The notes under the pieces were generated by a model, which was not told the origin of the DNA, did no database searches, and saw only the letters and a program-made list of their open reading frames with translations. This document shows positions 1-8,505 of a DNA stretch of 35,582 nucleotides, in pieces. The stretch comes from an uncultured Clostridia bacterium (GTDB taxonomy: Bacteria; Bacillota; Clostridia; TANB77; CAG-508): assembly GCA_947625415.1 (NCBI GenBank), contig CANQOG010000012.1:1-35582 (forward strand), written 5' to 3'. Within the stretch, counting starts at the first letter, position 1. Each line of letters opens with the position of its first letter. The translations under genes and the position numbers were made by a program.

Positions 1-116
1 TAAAAATATTCTATCAAATCGGTATCTCTTATTCAATTTTTTTCTAAAATTTCCCTACTAAAAGTTTATACTAACTTATGAATTTTAATAAAAAAGAAAA
101 TAATTATAGTGTTCTC

Positions 117-145
117 TTGAAATTATATTACATATATTATATATT
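117..145 (+). promoter_or_regulatory. Predicted sigma-A promoter of the phosphate transporter unit
   Basis: A -35 box TTGAAA (117-122) and a -10 box TATATT (140-145) are separated by 17 bases. They lie 28 bases before the start codon of the PiT-type carrier, and an AGGAG ribosome binding site follows at 161-165. The match is good, but the surrounding DNA is so AT-rich that chance -10 boxes are common. Confidence 0.5.
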
Positions 146-172
146 TATTACTAATAAAATAGGAGATTTATT

Positions 173-1219
173 ATGACAATTACTTTCATAGATTTTTTAA
201 ATAACTTAATAAGTATGCCAAATTTCTTAATTATTACAATCTTAATCTCTGGAGTTATGTTTGTAAACGGTGGGACAGATGCTCCAAATTCTATAGCAAC
301 ATGTATCTCGACTAGATGCTTAAGTCCTAAAAAAGCCCTTTCAATGGCGGTAATTTTTGACTTTCTTGGAATAATGGTAATGACATTTCTTAACTCAACT
401 GTTGCTGAAACTATATTTAACATTGTAAATTTTGGAGAAAATACACATTATGCGCTCATTGCCTTAGGCTCCGCGCTTGTTTCAATCGTTATATGGTCTG
501 TTGTTGCATGGTTTTTTGGAATTCCTACAAGTGAATCTCATTCTCTTATTGCTGGGCTTTCTGGAGCAGCAATAGCCCTACAACATGGAATTTCAGGAAT
601 AAATTTTAGTGAATGGAAAAAAGTTTTATATGGTCTTATATTAGTTAACATTTTAGGCTTTATTTCAGGTCTTTTAATTACAAAATTAATTGAAAAAATT
701 TGTAAAAATATGGACAGACGAAAAACTAATAAATTTTTTAATAAATTGCAAATTTTAAGTGCAGCATCAATGGCATTTATGCATGGAGCTCAAGATGGTC
801 AAAAATTTATAGGAGTATTTTTGTTAGGAACAATGCTTGCTACAGGAAACAAAACAGCTTTTATAATACCTGTATGGCTTGCTGTATATTGCGCTATTCT
901 AATGGCTTTAGGAGCAATTATAGGCGGTAGAAAAATAATAAAAACTGTAGGTATGAAAATGGTTAAACTTGAAAAATATCAAGGCTCTTCTGCTGACATT
1001 GCAAGTAGTTTATGTCTTTTAGGCTCATCTGTATTAGGAATTCCACTTAGCACTACACATATTAAAACTACAGCTATAATGGGAGTTGGAGCTGCAAAAG
1101 GACTTTCAAGAGTTAATTGGAAAGTTGCTAAAAATATGATTTTAACTTGGATATTCACATTTCCAGGTTGTGGTCTTATTGGCTATTTTTCAACATTATT
1201 ATTTATAAAAATATTTTAA
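173..1219 (+). CDS. pit: PiT-family inorganic phosphate transporter
   Basis: This 348-aa integral membrane protein should carry inorganic phosphate into the cell with a coupled cation, as PiT (PF01384) members do. The two inverted family signatures are visible: NGGTDAPNSIATCISTRCLS near residue 26 (family GANDVANA-type) and FMHGAQDGQKFIGVFLLG near residue 203. The C-terminus carries the typical PLSTTH...MGVGAAKGLSRVNW stretch. About ten hydrophobic segments are present and the length is normal for the short bacterial form. The ATG at 173 is preceded by AGGAG at a good distance. The next gene starts 17 bases downstream and encodes the usual DUF47 partner, so the two form an operon. The substrate follows from the family and has not been shown directly. 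Confidence 0.93.
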   Translation: MTITFIDFLNNLISMPNFLIITILISGVMFVNGGTDAPNSIATCISTRCLSPKKALSMAVIFDFLGIMVMTFLNSTVAETIFNIVNFGENTHYALIALGSALVSIVIWSVVAWFFGIPTSESHSLIAGLSGAAIALQHGISGINFSEWKKVLYGLILVNILGFISGLLITKLIEKICKNMDRRKTNKFFNKLQILSAASMAFMHGAQDGQKFIGVFLLGTMLATGNKTAFIIPVWLAVYCAILMALGAIIGGRKIIKTVGMKMVKLEKYQGSSADIASSLCLLGSSVLGIPLSTTHIKTTAIMGVGAAKGLSRVNWKVAKNMILTWIFTFPGCGLIGYFSTLLFIKIF

Positions 1220-1236
1220 TTGAAAGGAATTTAATT

Positions 1237-1860
1237 ATGAGAAAAAAAGATAATTATAATTATTTTGATGAATTTATTTCGATATCTGATTATATTGTAA
1301 AATCGTCAGAAATTCTAGAAGACATTTTTATGAATTTTGATATTGAAAAATTAGATGATAAAATTACTGAAGTTCACAAATTAGAAAATGATTCAGACCA
1401 AATTATTCATAATATGAGAAACTATTTAATTAAAGATTTCTTACCACCTATTGATAGAGAAGATATTGCTCAAATAGGTCATAAATTAGATGACATCGAA
1501 GATAGTATTGATGAAATTATAATTAACTTAAAAATTTTAAATATTACAGCAATAAAAGGAAACGTTAAAGAGATAATAGATACTTTAATTTTATCTACAA
1601 AAGCCGTTAAAGAAATGTTTTTGGAATTTAAGCAACTTAAAAGAACAGATTTAATCAAAGAAAAAATCATTGAAGTAAATGACTTAGAAGAAAAAGGCGA
1701 CAAAGCCTATGAACACTTAATGACAGACTTATATAGAAACGAAACTGATGCAATAAAATTAGTAAAATGGACTACTATTTATAATTGTCTTGAAAATGCA
1801 ATAGATTTTTGTGAACAAGTCAGCGATTGCGTAGAAGACGTAATTTTAACAAATTCATAA
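1237..1860 (+). CDS. DUF47/PhoU-like phosphate transport accessory protein
   Basis: This 207-aa soluble, helix-rich acidic protein belongs to the DUF47 family (PF01865), which is distantly related to PhoU and is usually encoded next to PiT carriers. It is thought to regulate phosphate uptake through the carrier. Typical features are the repeated Glu/Asp-rich helices (HKLENDSDQIIHNM near 45-60, DLEEKGDKAYEHLM near 148-162) and the closing CLENAIDFCEQVSDCVEDVIL segment. I chose the ATG at 1237 because GAAAGGA lies about 8 bases upstream. The same frame is open further 5', but that part overlaps the carrier gene and has no ribosome binding site. A terminator follows the stop codon directly. Confidence 0.9.
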   Translation: MRKKDNYNYFDEFISISDYIVKSSEILEDIFMNFDIEKLDDKITEVHKLENDSDQIIHNMRNYLIKDFLPPIDREDIAQIGHKLDDIEDSIDEIIINLKILNITAIKGNVKEIIDTLILSTKAVKEMFLEFKQLKRTDLIKEKIIEVNDLEEKGDKAYEHLMTDLYRNETDAIKLVKWTTIYNCLENAIDFCEQVSDCVEDVILTNS

Positions 1861-1865
1861 AAAAA

Positions 1866-1890
1866 CCTTCAGTTAAACTGAAGGCTTTTT
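1866..1890. terminator. Bidirectional intrinsic terminator
   Basis: CCTTCAGT (1866-1873) and ACTGAAGG (1877-1884) form a perfect 8-bp stem with a three-base loop. T-rich tracts lie on both sides. The terminator ends the + strand phosphate operon and also the minus-strand GGDEF gene, whose stop codon overlaps the T tract. Confidence 0.9.
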
Positions 1891-2822
1891 ATTTCTTAAA
1901 ATTTCTATGATTTATAACATATGTACTTCCTTGAATTTCTTTAGCTTTATGCTTAACTTGGGCGCTAACCTCTCCAATTTCCAAAGGTGAAGTATAACTT
2001 CCTTTTTGAACCTCTACGACACCAATAGATATTGTAACAATAGGAAATTCCTCTATAATTCCCTTTCTATTAGCAACTTCTACAAAACCCCTTTCAACAT
2101 CTTCATCTGTATAATAATTAACAACTAAACTATCAAAATCATCTATAATATTTTGACAAAGCTTCGGATAATCATATTTGCTAATTACAGCAACAAAATC
2201 ATCTCCGCCCAATATGCCCAACAAAGTTGTCTCCTTCTGGAATCTCATGAACATGCTTAACAATTGTTTTTGCTGCAAATTTTATAATTTCATCACCATT
2301 TGAAAATCCATAAACATCATTATAAGCTTTGAAATTATCTAAATCTAAATAAATAACAGCAAAATCTTCTTTGCTCAATAATCGCTTTTTAATTTCAGTT
2401 TGAATTTGAACATTTCCAGGAAGCCCTGTTAAAGGGCTTATCCTTCTATTTGTAGCGACAAAATCTATCATATTTTTTACAGTATAATATAAGAAGTCTT
2501 CATTAATTGGTTTCAAAATATAATATTGAACAGATAACTTTAAAATTTCTATTCTATAATTATTATCTGAATTAGATGATATAACAAGAATTGGAGTTAT
2601 GCTATTATCATCATTTGTTCTTATCTTTTGGCAAATTTCAAGAGCTGTCACTCGTGGATTATTATCATTAATAATAATCATAGAAGGTATATTTTTTAAA
2701 ACTATATCAATATTATCAGGAGTCATACTTATAAAATGAAAATTTTTATCATTTTTGAACATCTTTTTTAACTCATCAAGAAATTCAGCTTCATCTTCAA
2801 TAATATATATATCGTATTGCAT
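1889..2822 (-). CDS. Response regulator-GGDEF protein, split by a +1 frameshift at CGG
   Basis: Read through one +1 shift, this is a 310-aa receiver plus diguanylate cyclase-type protein. The receiver (about 1-120) has the acidic pair E9-D10 and the closing LKP lysine. Its phosphoacceptor region reads N52-D53-N54-N55-P56, so the residue four before Pro is Asn and phosphorylation is uncertain. The GGDEF domain starts at the LTGLPGN motif and includes YLDLDNFKAYND. The active-site GGDDF is formed only if the reading frame moves +1 at base 2207. The zero frame reads GHIG-R-R-stop; after the shift it reads GHIGGDDFVAVIS and continues to base 1889. No ribosome binding site precedes the TTG that would open the second frame at 2278, so re-initiation is unlikely. 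The gene lies 15 bases after the Ig-like protein gene and has its own site (AGGAG). It is either a pseudogene, a sequence error or a recoded gene; see the CGG finding. Confidence 0.85.
2205..2207 (-). other. Candidate +1 recoding site 1 (CGG-A) in the GGDEF motif
   Basis: On the minus strand the zero-frame codons are ATT GGG CGG AGA TGA. Skipping the C of CGG (base 2207) gives ATT GGG GGA GAT GAT TTT, which codes for I-G-G-D-D-F, the diguanylate cyclase active-site motif. The zero-frame stop comes one codon after CGG-AGA begins. Confidence 0.6.
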
Positions 2823-2837
2823 AAGCTTCTCCTATCT

Positions 2838-4067
2838 TTAGTTATTTTCTTCTCTTTCGTCAGAGCCTAAAACATCTTCATCTGTTTCTTCATCATATTG
2901 TAAATCTACTGGTAATTCTTCATCTTCATCAGTACCTTCACCATCTCCTTGCTCATCTATAGGAAGCTCTTCTACTGGTTCTGGCTCTTTAATATATTCC
3001 CAGTTGTGAGACCATTCAAGAGTTTCATCATCTAGACTAGTAACTGTCAAAACTAATTCATTATTACCCTCTGCTGATACAATATCAAATGATAAGTCTG
3101 GCCAAGTTTCACCTTCTGGAGCATCCCAAGAAGATCTATTGCCATTTAACGTATATACAATACTCTTAATTCCAACTTCATGAGTACATGTTATTTGCAA
3201 TAATGATCCATCATCTGTTAAATACCATGTCATTTCAGGTTTTGTAACACCTTCTAAAACTTTTGAAGCTGTTTTTGCATTAGCACTATCACTTCCATCA
3301 ACCGCATAAACAACAATCGTATTTTTTCCTCTAGGAATATCTATTTCAAACTCATATTCTTTAGTTCCCTCTTCTTCTGGAGTCATAGTAATAGTTTCCC
3401 CTTCATTTCCATTCTCATCACTCCAAGTATATGTTACATAAGCAATAGAAGTATCATCTGTAGCTGTTATTAACAACTTTTTACTTTCTGTTACAGTTAA
3501 AACAACATTTGGTAAAGTTGTATCTATTCCTGTTGGAGAATCAAACGTAAAGTCTTTTGTTGTTTTATTATTTTGCTCATCTGTAACTTGAACATGTAAA
3601 ACATGTTCTCCATAAGGAGCAACAATCTCTGTTTCAAGAGTAGTCTTTTTCTCACCTGATATAATATTTTCATGACCCTTATCCCAACTATATATAATTT
3701 TAGAAATAATAATTGGACTTTCCACAGTAATTTTAACTTTTGCTGAAATTTCATTTAATTCAGCTGAAATCTCTGCTTGCACTTCTTCATGTTGTTCAGT
3801 AGCATTTTTTCCCTTATCAGATTCATCTTTGTTGTTCATAATACTTGTAACACCACTAATAATCAAACAAATAGCTAAAAGTACCATTCCAATGGCAAAA
3901 ACTTTAACAATTTTATCTGATATCGGAAGTTTTCCACCACCATTTGAGCCACCGCCAAAATTATTTCCGCCACCAAAATTTCCATTATCATAATTTTTAT
4001 TATTTTTCTTTGGCTTTCCACCGCCATTATCACCATTTCCAACGCCATAATCTAAAATTTGATTCAT
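2838..4067 (-). CDS. Single-pass membrane protein with Ig-like repeats
   Basis: This 409-aa protein has a Gly/Asn-rich cytoplasmic N-terminus (about 1-50) with several GGG runs. One membrane segment follows (about 53-77), then an acidic linker and three Ig-like, beta-rich repeats (about 100-175, 190-270 and 278-360). Each repeat contains an I-x-Y-x-W/L strand and an N/H-x-L/I-V-V/L strand near its end. The C-terminus is strongly acidic. The repeats resemble bacterial surface Ig-like modules, and the domain probably lies outside the membrane. AGGTG precedes the ATG, and a strong promoter lies at 4099-4127. It is the first gene of a two-gene unit with the GGDEF protein. Its function is unknown; an envelope sensor or adhesin are guesses. 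Confidence 0.8.
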   Translation of the reverse strand: MNQILDYGVGNGDNGGGKPKKNNKNYDNGNFGGGNNFGGGSNGGGKLPISDKIVKVFAIGMVLLAICLIISGVTSIMNNKDESDKGKNATEQHEEVQAEISAELNEISAKVKITVESPIIISKIIYSWDKGHENIISGEKKTTLETEIVAPYGEHVLHVQVTDEQNNKTTKDFTFDSPTGIDTTLPNVVLTVTESKKLLITATDDTSIAYVTYTWSDENGNEGETITMTPEEEGTKEYEFEIDIPRGKNTIVVYAVDGSDSANAKTASKVLEGVTKPEMTWYLTDDGSLLQITCTHEVGIKSIVYTLNGNRSSWDAPEGETWPDLSFDIVSAEGNNELVLTVTSLDDETLEWSHNWEYIKEPEPVEELPIDEQGDGEGTDEDEELPVDLQYDEETDEDVLGSDEREENN

Positions 4068-4098
4068 TCTTTTTCACCTCATAAATATTACACTTAAA

Positions 4099-4127
4099 AT
4101 TATACCATATAGCAATTTTATTGTAAA
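4099..4127 (-). promoter_or_regulatory. Predicted sigma-A promoter with extended -10
   Basis: On the minus strand TTTACA (4122-4127), a 17-base spacer and TATAAT (4099-4104) lie just upstream of the Ig-like protein gene. The -10 box is preceded by TGG, giving an extended -10. The start codon is about 32 bases further on. Both boxes and the spacing are near consensus. Confidence 0.7.
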
Positions 4128-4162
4128 TCACATTTTTAAAATTATTTTAAAAAATAAAAATA

Positions 4163-4182
4163 GCTATGTAATCTTACATAGC
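4163..4182 (-). terminator. Intrinsic terminator after the 69-aa gene
   Basis: GCTATGTAA (4163-4171) and TTACATAGC (4174-4182) are a perfect inverted repeat. On the minus strand it is followed by a T-rich run. It lies between the small gene at 4300-4509 and the promoter of the Ig-like protein gene, separating the two units. Confidence 0.7.
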
Positions 4183-4299
4183 CTAGCCTTTATTTTATAT
4201 ATCATATTTTCTCATTTTAAAAAAACTCTCATTTAATAAAACTATATGAATTATTTCACATAATTTTAGTAAAAAGAAGATTTTTAATTATTTTAACAA

Positions 4300-4509
4300 T
4301 TATTCAAAATTAATATTTAGCCAAGTATTTTTGGCAATCTCTAAATTTTCTTTACTAAACAAGTCGACATCACAGGCAAAAGAAAGTTCTTCTTGTGTAA
4401 ACCAAGTATTTGAATTATTCTTTCCAAATAAAAAATTCATTGATTGAATTTCTTCATCATTATAAAACCTAATAAAATTTTTAACCTTAGTTTTTTGAAT
4501 ATCTTCCAT
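4300..4509 (-). CDS. Small protein of unknown function (69 aa)
   Basis: I do not recognise this protein. It is a 69-aa soluble, acidic sequence with no membrane segment or cysteine pair; one Cys lies near residue 46. Aromatic residues are common (FIRFYNDEE, NTWFTQEELSF, NTWLNINFE). It is supported as a real gene by a very strong ribosome binding site (AAGGAGGG) about 7 bases before the ATG at 4509, and by the hairpin terminator downstream at 4163-4182. It stands alone between two other minus-strand units. The DNA from 4510 to 4642 is AT-rich and I see nothing certain in it. Confidence 0.65.
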   Translation of the reverse strand: MEDIQKTKVKNFIRFYNDEEIQSMNFLFGKNNSNTWFTQEELSFACDVDLFSKENLEIAKNTWLNINFE

Positions 4510-4642
4510 AACTGCCCTCCTTATTATTTTTATATATTTTATAAGAAATTTGTTTTTTACTTATGTTATTTTTGTGAAAATTGTGTAAATAAATTTTATT
4601 TCTTATTGTTCTATATTAATTTCTTTTGACCCTAAAAAATAA

Positions 4643-4676
4643 TAAACACTTTTCTATATTTCAAGAAAAGTGTTTA
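4643..4676 (-). terminator. Intrinsic terminator after the 786-aa repeat protein
   Basis: TAAACACTTTTCT (4643-4655) pairs with AGAAAAGTGTTTA (4664-4676) in a 13-bp perfect stem with an 8-base loop. It begins directly after the stop codon at 4681. On the minus strand it is followed by TTATTTTTTA. Confidence 0.85.
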
Positions 4677-4680
4677 TATT

Positions 4681-7041
4681 TTATCTCATAAAATCTTCTA
4701 AATTTAAATCTGATTGTTGCTTTGATTCAATTATAGAATCAACTTTCTCTTTAATTAAGCCTTCTAATTGATCTTTAGTTATAAATCCAAGACCACCACC
4801 TGTTTTAGCATTTATAAAGTGAATATTATATCCTACACATTCAGGATGCTCTGATAGCAAATCTTGTAAAGATTTACCTTCTAGTCTAACTGTTTCCCAA
4901 CCTTTATTACTTATAAGATTTATATGACTTATCGTATAGTCTGTATATCCTGCAAAATATCCAAAGTTTCCAGTTCCATCTGGATTTTCATAATAAATTT
5001 GGTCTGTTAACATATCTCCAACAGCTGGTTTAGAACCTATTATGAATGCTTTTTTATACTCTTCAAAAGCCATCTGTCTAAACTCTTCTAATTTTTCAGC
5101 ATCAGTTTTTCCAGTTTCTTGCCCTTGTTCCGGAGTTGTTGTTCCTGAACCGCCACCTTGTTCTTGTCCTAGAGGTGTTGTTTCTGAAGCATCATCTTGC
5201 TCTTGTCCTGGAGATGTCGCTTCTGGGCTATCACTTGGCTGTTCCCCTGGAGGTGTTACTTCTGGGCTACTACTTGGCTCTTGATCTGGACTTGGACTTT
5301 CACTTTGATATGGATCTTCAGTAGTATATCCAGGAACAGATGAACTTGGATTAGGATTAATAAATCCTCCGTTCTTAATTGCATTAGATGCTGCGAAAAT
5401 TGTAATCACACCTAATACAGATACTGCTCCAGTAATCAATATTTTTTTAAATTTTGGATTTGGTTTAAATTTAAAGTTTTTTATTGATTCTTTTGCACTA
5501 TGAATTTTTCTAGTCCAATGTCTTATTTCAGCATTTACTCTTCTTCCAAATTTAGTTTCATTTAATTTATTTTTTATTTTTAATACTAATACTTTTTTCT
5601 TTTCACTTTTTTGTTTTTGGCTTTCTTGCTCGTTATTATTATTGTTATTATTATTATTATTTTCTCCATCAGTAATAGGCTCATTTAGAGGCAAATCTTC
5701 TAAAATATCATCTTCTTCTGCTCTTGCTAGATTTCTAGTAATTTCATCAGCTAATTTTTGAGCTCTAGCTTCTTTTTCAGCTTCCTTCTTAAGTTCTTTA
5801 TCATTTTCAATTTCTCGCGCCTTTTCAGCTTCTTTTCTCTCATGAGCTTCTTTTATTTTTCTTTGATTTTCCCTTTTTGCTTCTGTTAACCTACGATTTC
5901 TTTCTTGAGGAGTCTCTGAACGTATTTTCCTCTTTTTAGCTTGCTCTCTTTGCTTTTTTGTTAAATGTTTCCTTGTAGTAGGATGATTTTTTACAGTTCT
6001 TTTCTTTTTTGAACTTTTATTTCCTTTTCGTCTTCTTATTTCATTTAATTTTTTAGCTCTTTCTCTTGCACTTTTTCTTGTACCACCAGTTAAATTTTTA
6101 GTTTTTTGATTTTTAGGCTCATCTTGAGTTTTCTTATCTTGTTGAACCGGAGCTTCTTTTACTGGAGTCTTTGGAGCCGAAGTTTCTTTTGCTGGAGATT
6201 TTGGAGTCGGAACTTCTTTTTCTGGAGATTTTGGAGCCGGAGTTTCTTTTGCTGGAGATTTTGGAGCCGGAACTTCTTTTTCTGGAGATTTTGGAGCCGG
6301 AGTTTCTTTTGCTGGAGATTTTGGAACCGGAGTTTCTTTTGCTGGAGATTTTGGAACCGGAGTTTCTTTTGCTGGAGATTTTGGAGTCGGAGTTTCTTTT
6401 ATTGGAGTCGGAATTTCTGATACTGGAGGTTCTTGTTCTCTTGAATCTCCATGTTCTAATGTATCCATTACTATATTTGGATCATTTAAATAATATGCAT
6501 TTTTTAGAGCAAAAGAACTATTAACTTTTATTCCATTTCCAAAAACTTCTCTTTGTTTTCTAGCAAAAAATATTCCTCTTAGTTTATCAAAAAAGCTCAA
6601 CCTTTCATCTGTATTTACTAATGCTACATTATAAGAAACATCTATTCCTGCTTTTTCTAAGTATTCAAGCCTAGCACATTTTAATTTATCTTTGTACATA
6701 GATAAAGGTAATCCAGCAGGTCTCTCAATCTTATAATCTTTAGTAACAGCCTTAAGATATTCTATTGCATAGTTGGTCTTATTTGATCTATCCCAACTAG
6801 TTAAAGCTCTATACAATAGTGGATCAACATCTTTAACAGCTTTAAAAGAATAATGTTCTTCTCCTTTTGCTTTATAATTTAGAATATGGATTTGATCTTT
6901 TAATCCTTTTCTAATATCACTAATTTTTATTTTTTTACGACCATCATTTATAGGCCATTGCCAAATACACACATCTTTATTATGAAGTCCTGTAACGTTA
7001 TAGCATCCATTTGCATAATCAACTGTTACTTTAATATTCAA
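4681..7041 (-). CDS. Large single-pass membrane protein with Lys/Pro/Glu decapeptide repeats, TTG start
   Basis: This 786-aa protein is not from a family I recognise. An N-terminal globular part (1-200) is followed by about eight 10-residue repeats of the type KSPAKETPxP (about 215-300). Next come a very basic Lys/Arg-rich segment (320-375), a charged coiled-coil-like helix (375-445), a run of ten Asn (461-470), one membrane segment (about 533-553), a Pro/Ser/Glu-rich stalk (563-645) and a C-terminal globular domain (645-786). The basic N-side suggests the first 530 residues are cytoplasmic and the C-terminus is outside. The start codon is TTG at 7041, supported by AAGGAGG eight bases upstream and the promoter at 7087-7115; the sequence MNIKVTVDY follows. 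It is a one-gene unit with its own terminator. A wall-linking or scaffold role is a guess. Confidence 0.75.
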   Translation of the reverse strand: MNIKVTVDYANGCYNVTGLHNKDVCIWQWPINDGRKKIKISDIRKGLKDQIHILNYKAKGEEHYSFKAVKDVDPLLYRALTSWDRSNKTNYAIEYLKAVTKDYKIERPAGLPLSMYKDKLKCARLEYLEKAGIDVSYNVALVNTDERLSFFDKLRGIFFARKQREVFGNGIKVNSSFALKNAYYLNDPNIVMDTLEHGDSREQEPPVSEIPTPIKETPTPKSPAKETPVPKSPAKETPVPKSPAKETPAPKSPEKEVPAPKSPAKETPAPKSPEKEVPTPKSPAKETSAPKTPVKEAPVQQDKKTQDEPKNQKTKNLTGGTRKSARERAKKLNEIRRRKGNKSSKKKRTVKNHPTTRKHLTKKQREQAKKRKIRSETPQERNRRLTEAKRENQRKIKEAHERKEAEKAREIENDKELKKEAEKEARAQKLADEITRNLARAEEDDILEDLPLNEPITDGENNNNNNNNNNEQESQKQKSEKKKVLVLKIKNKLNETKFGRRVNAEIRHWTRKIHSAKESIKNFKFKPNPKFKKILITGAVSVLGVITIFAASNAIKNGGFINPNPSSSVPGYTTEDPYQSESPSPDQEPSSSPEVTPPGEQPSDSPEATSPGQEQDDASETTPLGQEQGGGSGTTTPEQGQETGKTDAEKLEEFRQMAFEEYKKAFIIGSKPAVGDMLTDQIYYENPDGTGNFGYFAGYTDYTISHINLISNKGWETVRLEGKSLQDLLSEHPECVGYNIHFINAKTGGGLGFITKDQLEGLIKEKVDSIIESKQQSDLNLEDFMR
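6142..6400 (-). repeat. In-frame 30-bp coding repeats (PAKETPxPKS)
   Basis: About eight tandem 30-bp units encode KSPAKETPVP, KSPEKEVPAP and close variants within the 786-aa protein. Units differ mainly at the Ala/Glu, Thr/Val and Val/Ala/Thr positions, and neighbouring units are near identical at the DNA level. The array is therefore likely to change length by slippage or recombination. Confidence 0.85.
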
Positions 7042-7086
7042 AATAAAATCCTCCTTAGTTTCAAATCAATTTACATAATCTACTTT

Positions 7087-7115
7087 ATTATACTACATTT
7101 TTCATTATAAATCAA
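7087..7115 (-). promoter_or_regulatory. Predicted sigma-A promoter of the 786-aa protein gene
   Basis: On the minus strand TTGATT (7110-7115), a 17-base spacer and TATAAT (7087-7092) lie about 45 bases upstream of the TTG start at 7041. The position supports the TTG start choice. Confidence 0.7.
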
Positions 7116-7193
7116 GTTTATCATATTTTTTCTTTTTTCGTCAATTATTAACTAAAATTTTATTAATTTCATATTATTTTTTAGGAGGTAAAA

Positions 7194-8468
7194 ATGGAAA
7201 CTTTAAAATTAAATTCAAGAGGCCCTTGGGTAGAGCTTCTTCAAAGTACACTTAAAAAAATAGGATTTTTTTCATCAACTATCGATGGAATTTTTGGAAA
7301 ACTTACAGAAAATTCTGTAAAAAATTTCCAAAGAGAATTTGGACTAAATCCTGATGGAATTGTCGGTCCACTAACTTGGAATGCCCTAATGCCATACATC
7401 AATGGTTATACAGGTTATACAATAAAATCTGGAGACACATTATGGAATTTAGCCAACACTTTCTCTACAACAGTCAATGCTATACTTACCGCAAACCCAG
7501 ACTTAGTAGCAACAGAATTAAAAATTGGCGATACTATAACTATTCCATTTAGTGGAATTGTTCCTACAAACATTAGCTACACATCTGACTTTCTAGACCT
7601 TAATATTCTTTCAATGCAAGCAATATATCCTTTTTTAGAATTTGGAACAATTGGGCAAAGCGTTTTAGGAAAACCACTTAGATATATCAAATTTGGAAAT
7701 GGAAAAAAAGAAGTTTTTTACAATGCAAGTTTTCACGCAAACGAATGGATAACTAGCGTTTTACTTATGAAATTTCTTGAAATTTTATGCAAAGCTTACG
7801 TGAATAATTTAAATGTATTTGGCTATCCAGCAAAATATTTATTTGAAAAAACATCTTTATATCTCGTTCCAATGGTAAATCCAGATGGTGTTGATTTAGT
7901 TACAGGAAATTATCCTGTAAACTCTCAAATTATCAAAAATACAAAAATAATTTCTGACAATTTTCCAGATATTCCATACCCAAACGGATGGAAAGCAAAT
8001 ATAGTTGGAACAGATTTAAACTTACAATTCCCTGCTGATTGGGAGCAAGCAAAAGAAATAAAATTCTCACAAGGCTATAATAAACCAGCTCCAAGAGATT
8101 ATGTAGGGCCTGGTCCACTTACAGCGCCAGAAGCAATATCAGTTTATAACTTTACTCTCTCATCTAATTTTAGTTTAGTTATTAGTTATCATACTCAAGG
8201 TAAAGAAATTTACTGGCAATTTCAAGACTATACACCTGAAATCAGTAAAAATATTGCAAGAGCTTTTAGTGAAGTATCTGGATATGCTATTGCAGATACA
8301 CCCTATAATTCAAGTTTTGCTGGTTATAAAGACTGGTTTATTCAAAACTATTCAAAACCAGGTTTTACAATAGAAGCTGGAGAAGGTCAAAATCCTCTTC
8401 CAATTTCTCAATTTGATGAAATCTATCGTGATAATATAGGAATTTTAGTTCTAGGAATGGTTCTATAA
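7194..8468 (+). CDS. M14-family peptidoglycan endopeptidase with PG-binding and LysM domains
   Basis: This 424-aa protein has a peptidoglycan-binding domain of the PG_binding_1 type (about 3-68), a LysM domain (about 74-119; [13 protein letters not shown]) and an M14 zinc carboxypeptidase-like domain (about 135-424). Zinc ligands are visible as H181 and E184 (HANEW) and H333 (SYHTQG); the catalytic Glu is E394 (FTIEAGEG). DLNLQF near 274 replaces the usual DLNRNF. The architecture matches gamma-D-glutamyl-diamino acid endopeptidase I and YqgT-type enzymes, which cut the stem peptide of peptidoglycan. No signal peptide is present, as in several of these enzymes, so it may act in sporulation, in wall-peptide recycling or after lysis. 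TAGGAGG precedes the ATG. It is a single + strand gene between two minus-strand units. Confidence 0.9.
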   Translation: METLKLNSRGPWVELLQSTLKKIGFFSSTIDGIFGKLTENSVKNFQREFGLNPDGIVGPLTWNALMPYINGYTGYTIKSGDTLWNLANTFSTTVNAILTANPDLVATELKIGDTITIPFSGIVPTNISYTSDFLDLNILSMQAIYPFLEFGTIGQSVLGKPLRYIKFGNGKKEVFYNASFHANEWITSVLLMKFLEILCKAYVNNLNVFGYPAKYLFEKTSLYLVPMVNPDGVDLVTGNYPVNSQIIKNTKIISDNFPDIPYPNGWKANIVGTDLNLQFPADWEQAKEIKFSQGYNKPAPRDYVGPGPLTAPEAISVYNFTLSSNFSLVISYHTQGKEIYWQFQDYTPEISKNIARAFSEVSGYAIADTPYNSSFAGYKDWFIQNYSKPGFTIEAGEGQNPLPISQFDEIYRDNIGILVLGMVL

Positions 8469-8505
8469 AAACAAATCTCCGAGATTAACTCGGAGATTTG
8501 TTTTT
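8467..8505. terminator. Bidirectional intrinsic terminator
   Basis: ACAAATCTCCGAG (8471-8483) pairs with CTCGGAGATTTGT (8489-8501), a 13-bp stem with a five-base loop, extended by A/T pairs on both sides. It ends the M14 gene on the + strand and the long secretion operon on the minus strand, whose last stop codon is at 8505-8507. Confidence 0.92.

Noticed and set aside
1889..2278. Independent 129-aa gene for the GGDEF C-terminal part
   Set aside because: It opens at a TTG inside the upstream frame without a ribosome binding site, and it lacks the first half of the GGDEF fold.
4444..4629. + strand 61-aa gene rich in Phe and Tyr
   Set aside because: It overlaps the start and ribosome binding site of the 69-aa minus-strand gene, and its composition is that of random AT-rich DNA.
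6142..6400. CRISPR array
   Set aside because: The repeats are 30-bp tandem units without spacers, in frame within a long gene and coding for a Pro/Lys/Glu decapeptide.
6106..6524. + strand genes with Phe/Trp/Arg-rich or Leu/Glu-rich repeats
   Set aside because: They are antisense readings of the decapeptide repeat region of the 786-aa gene and have no ribosome binding site.
7042..7193. + strand promoter for the M14 peptidase gene
   Set aside because: A TATACT box is present but no -35 box at acceptable spacing; the clear promoter in this gap points to the minus strand.
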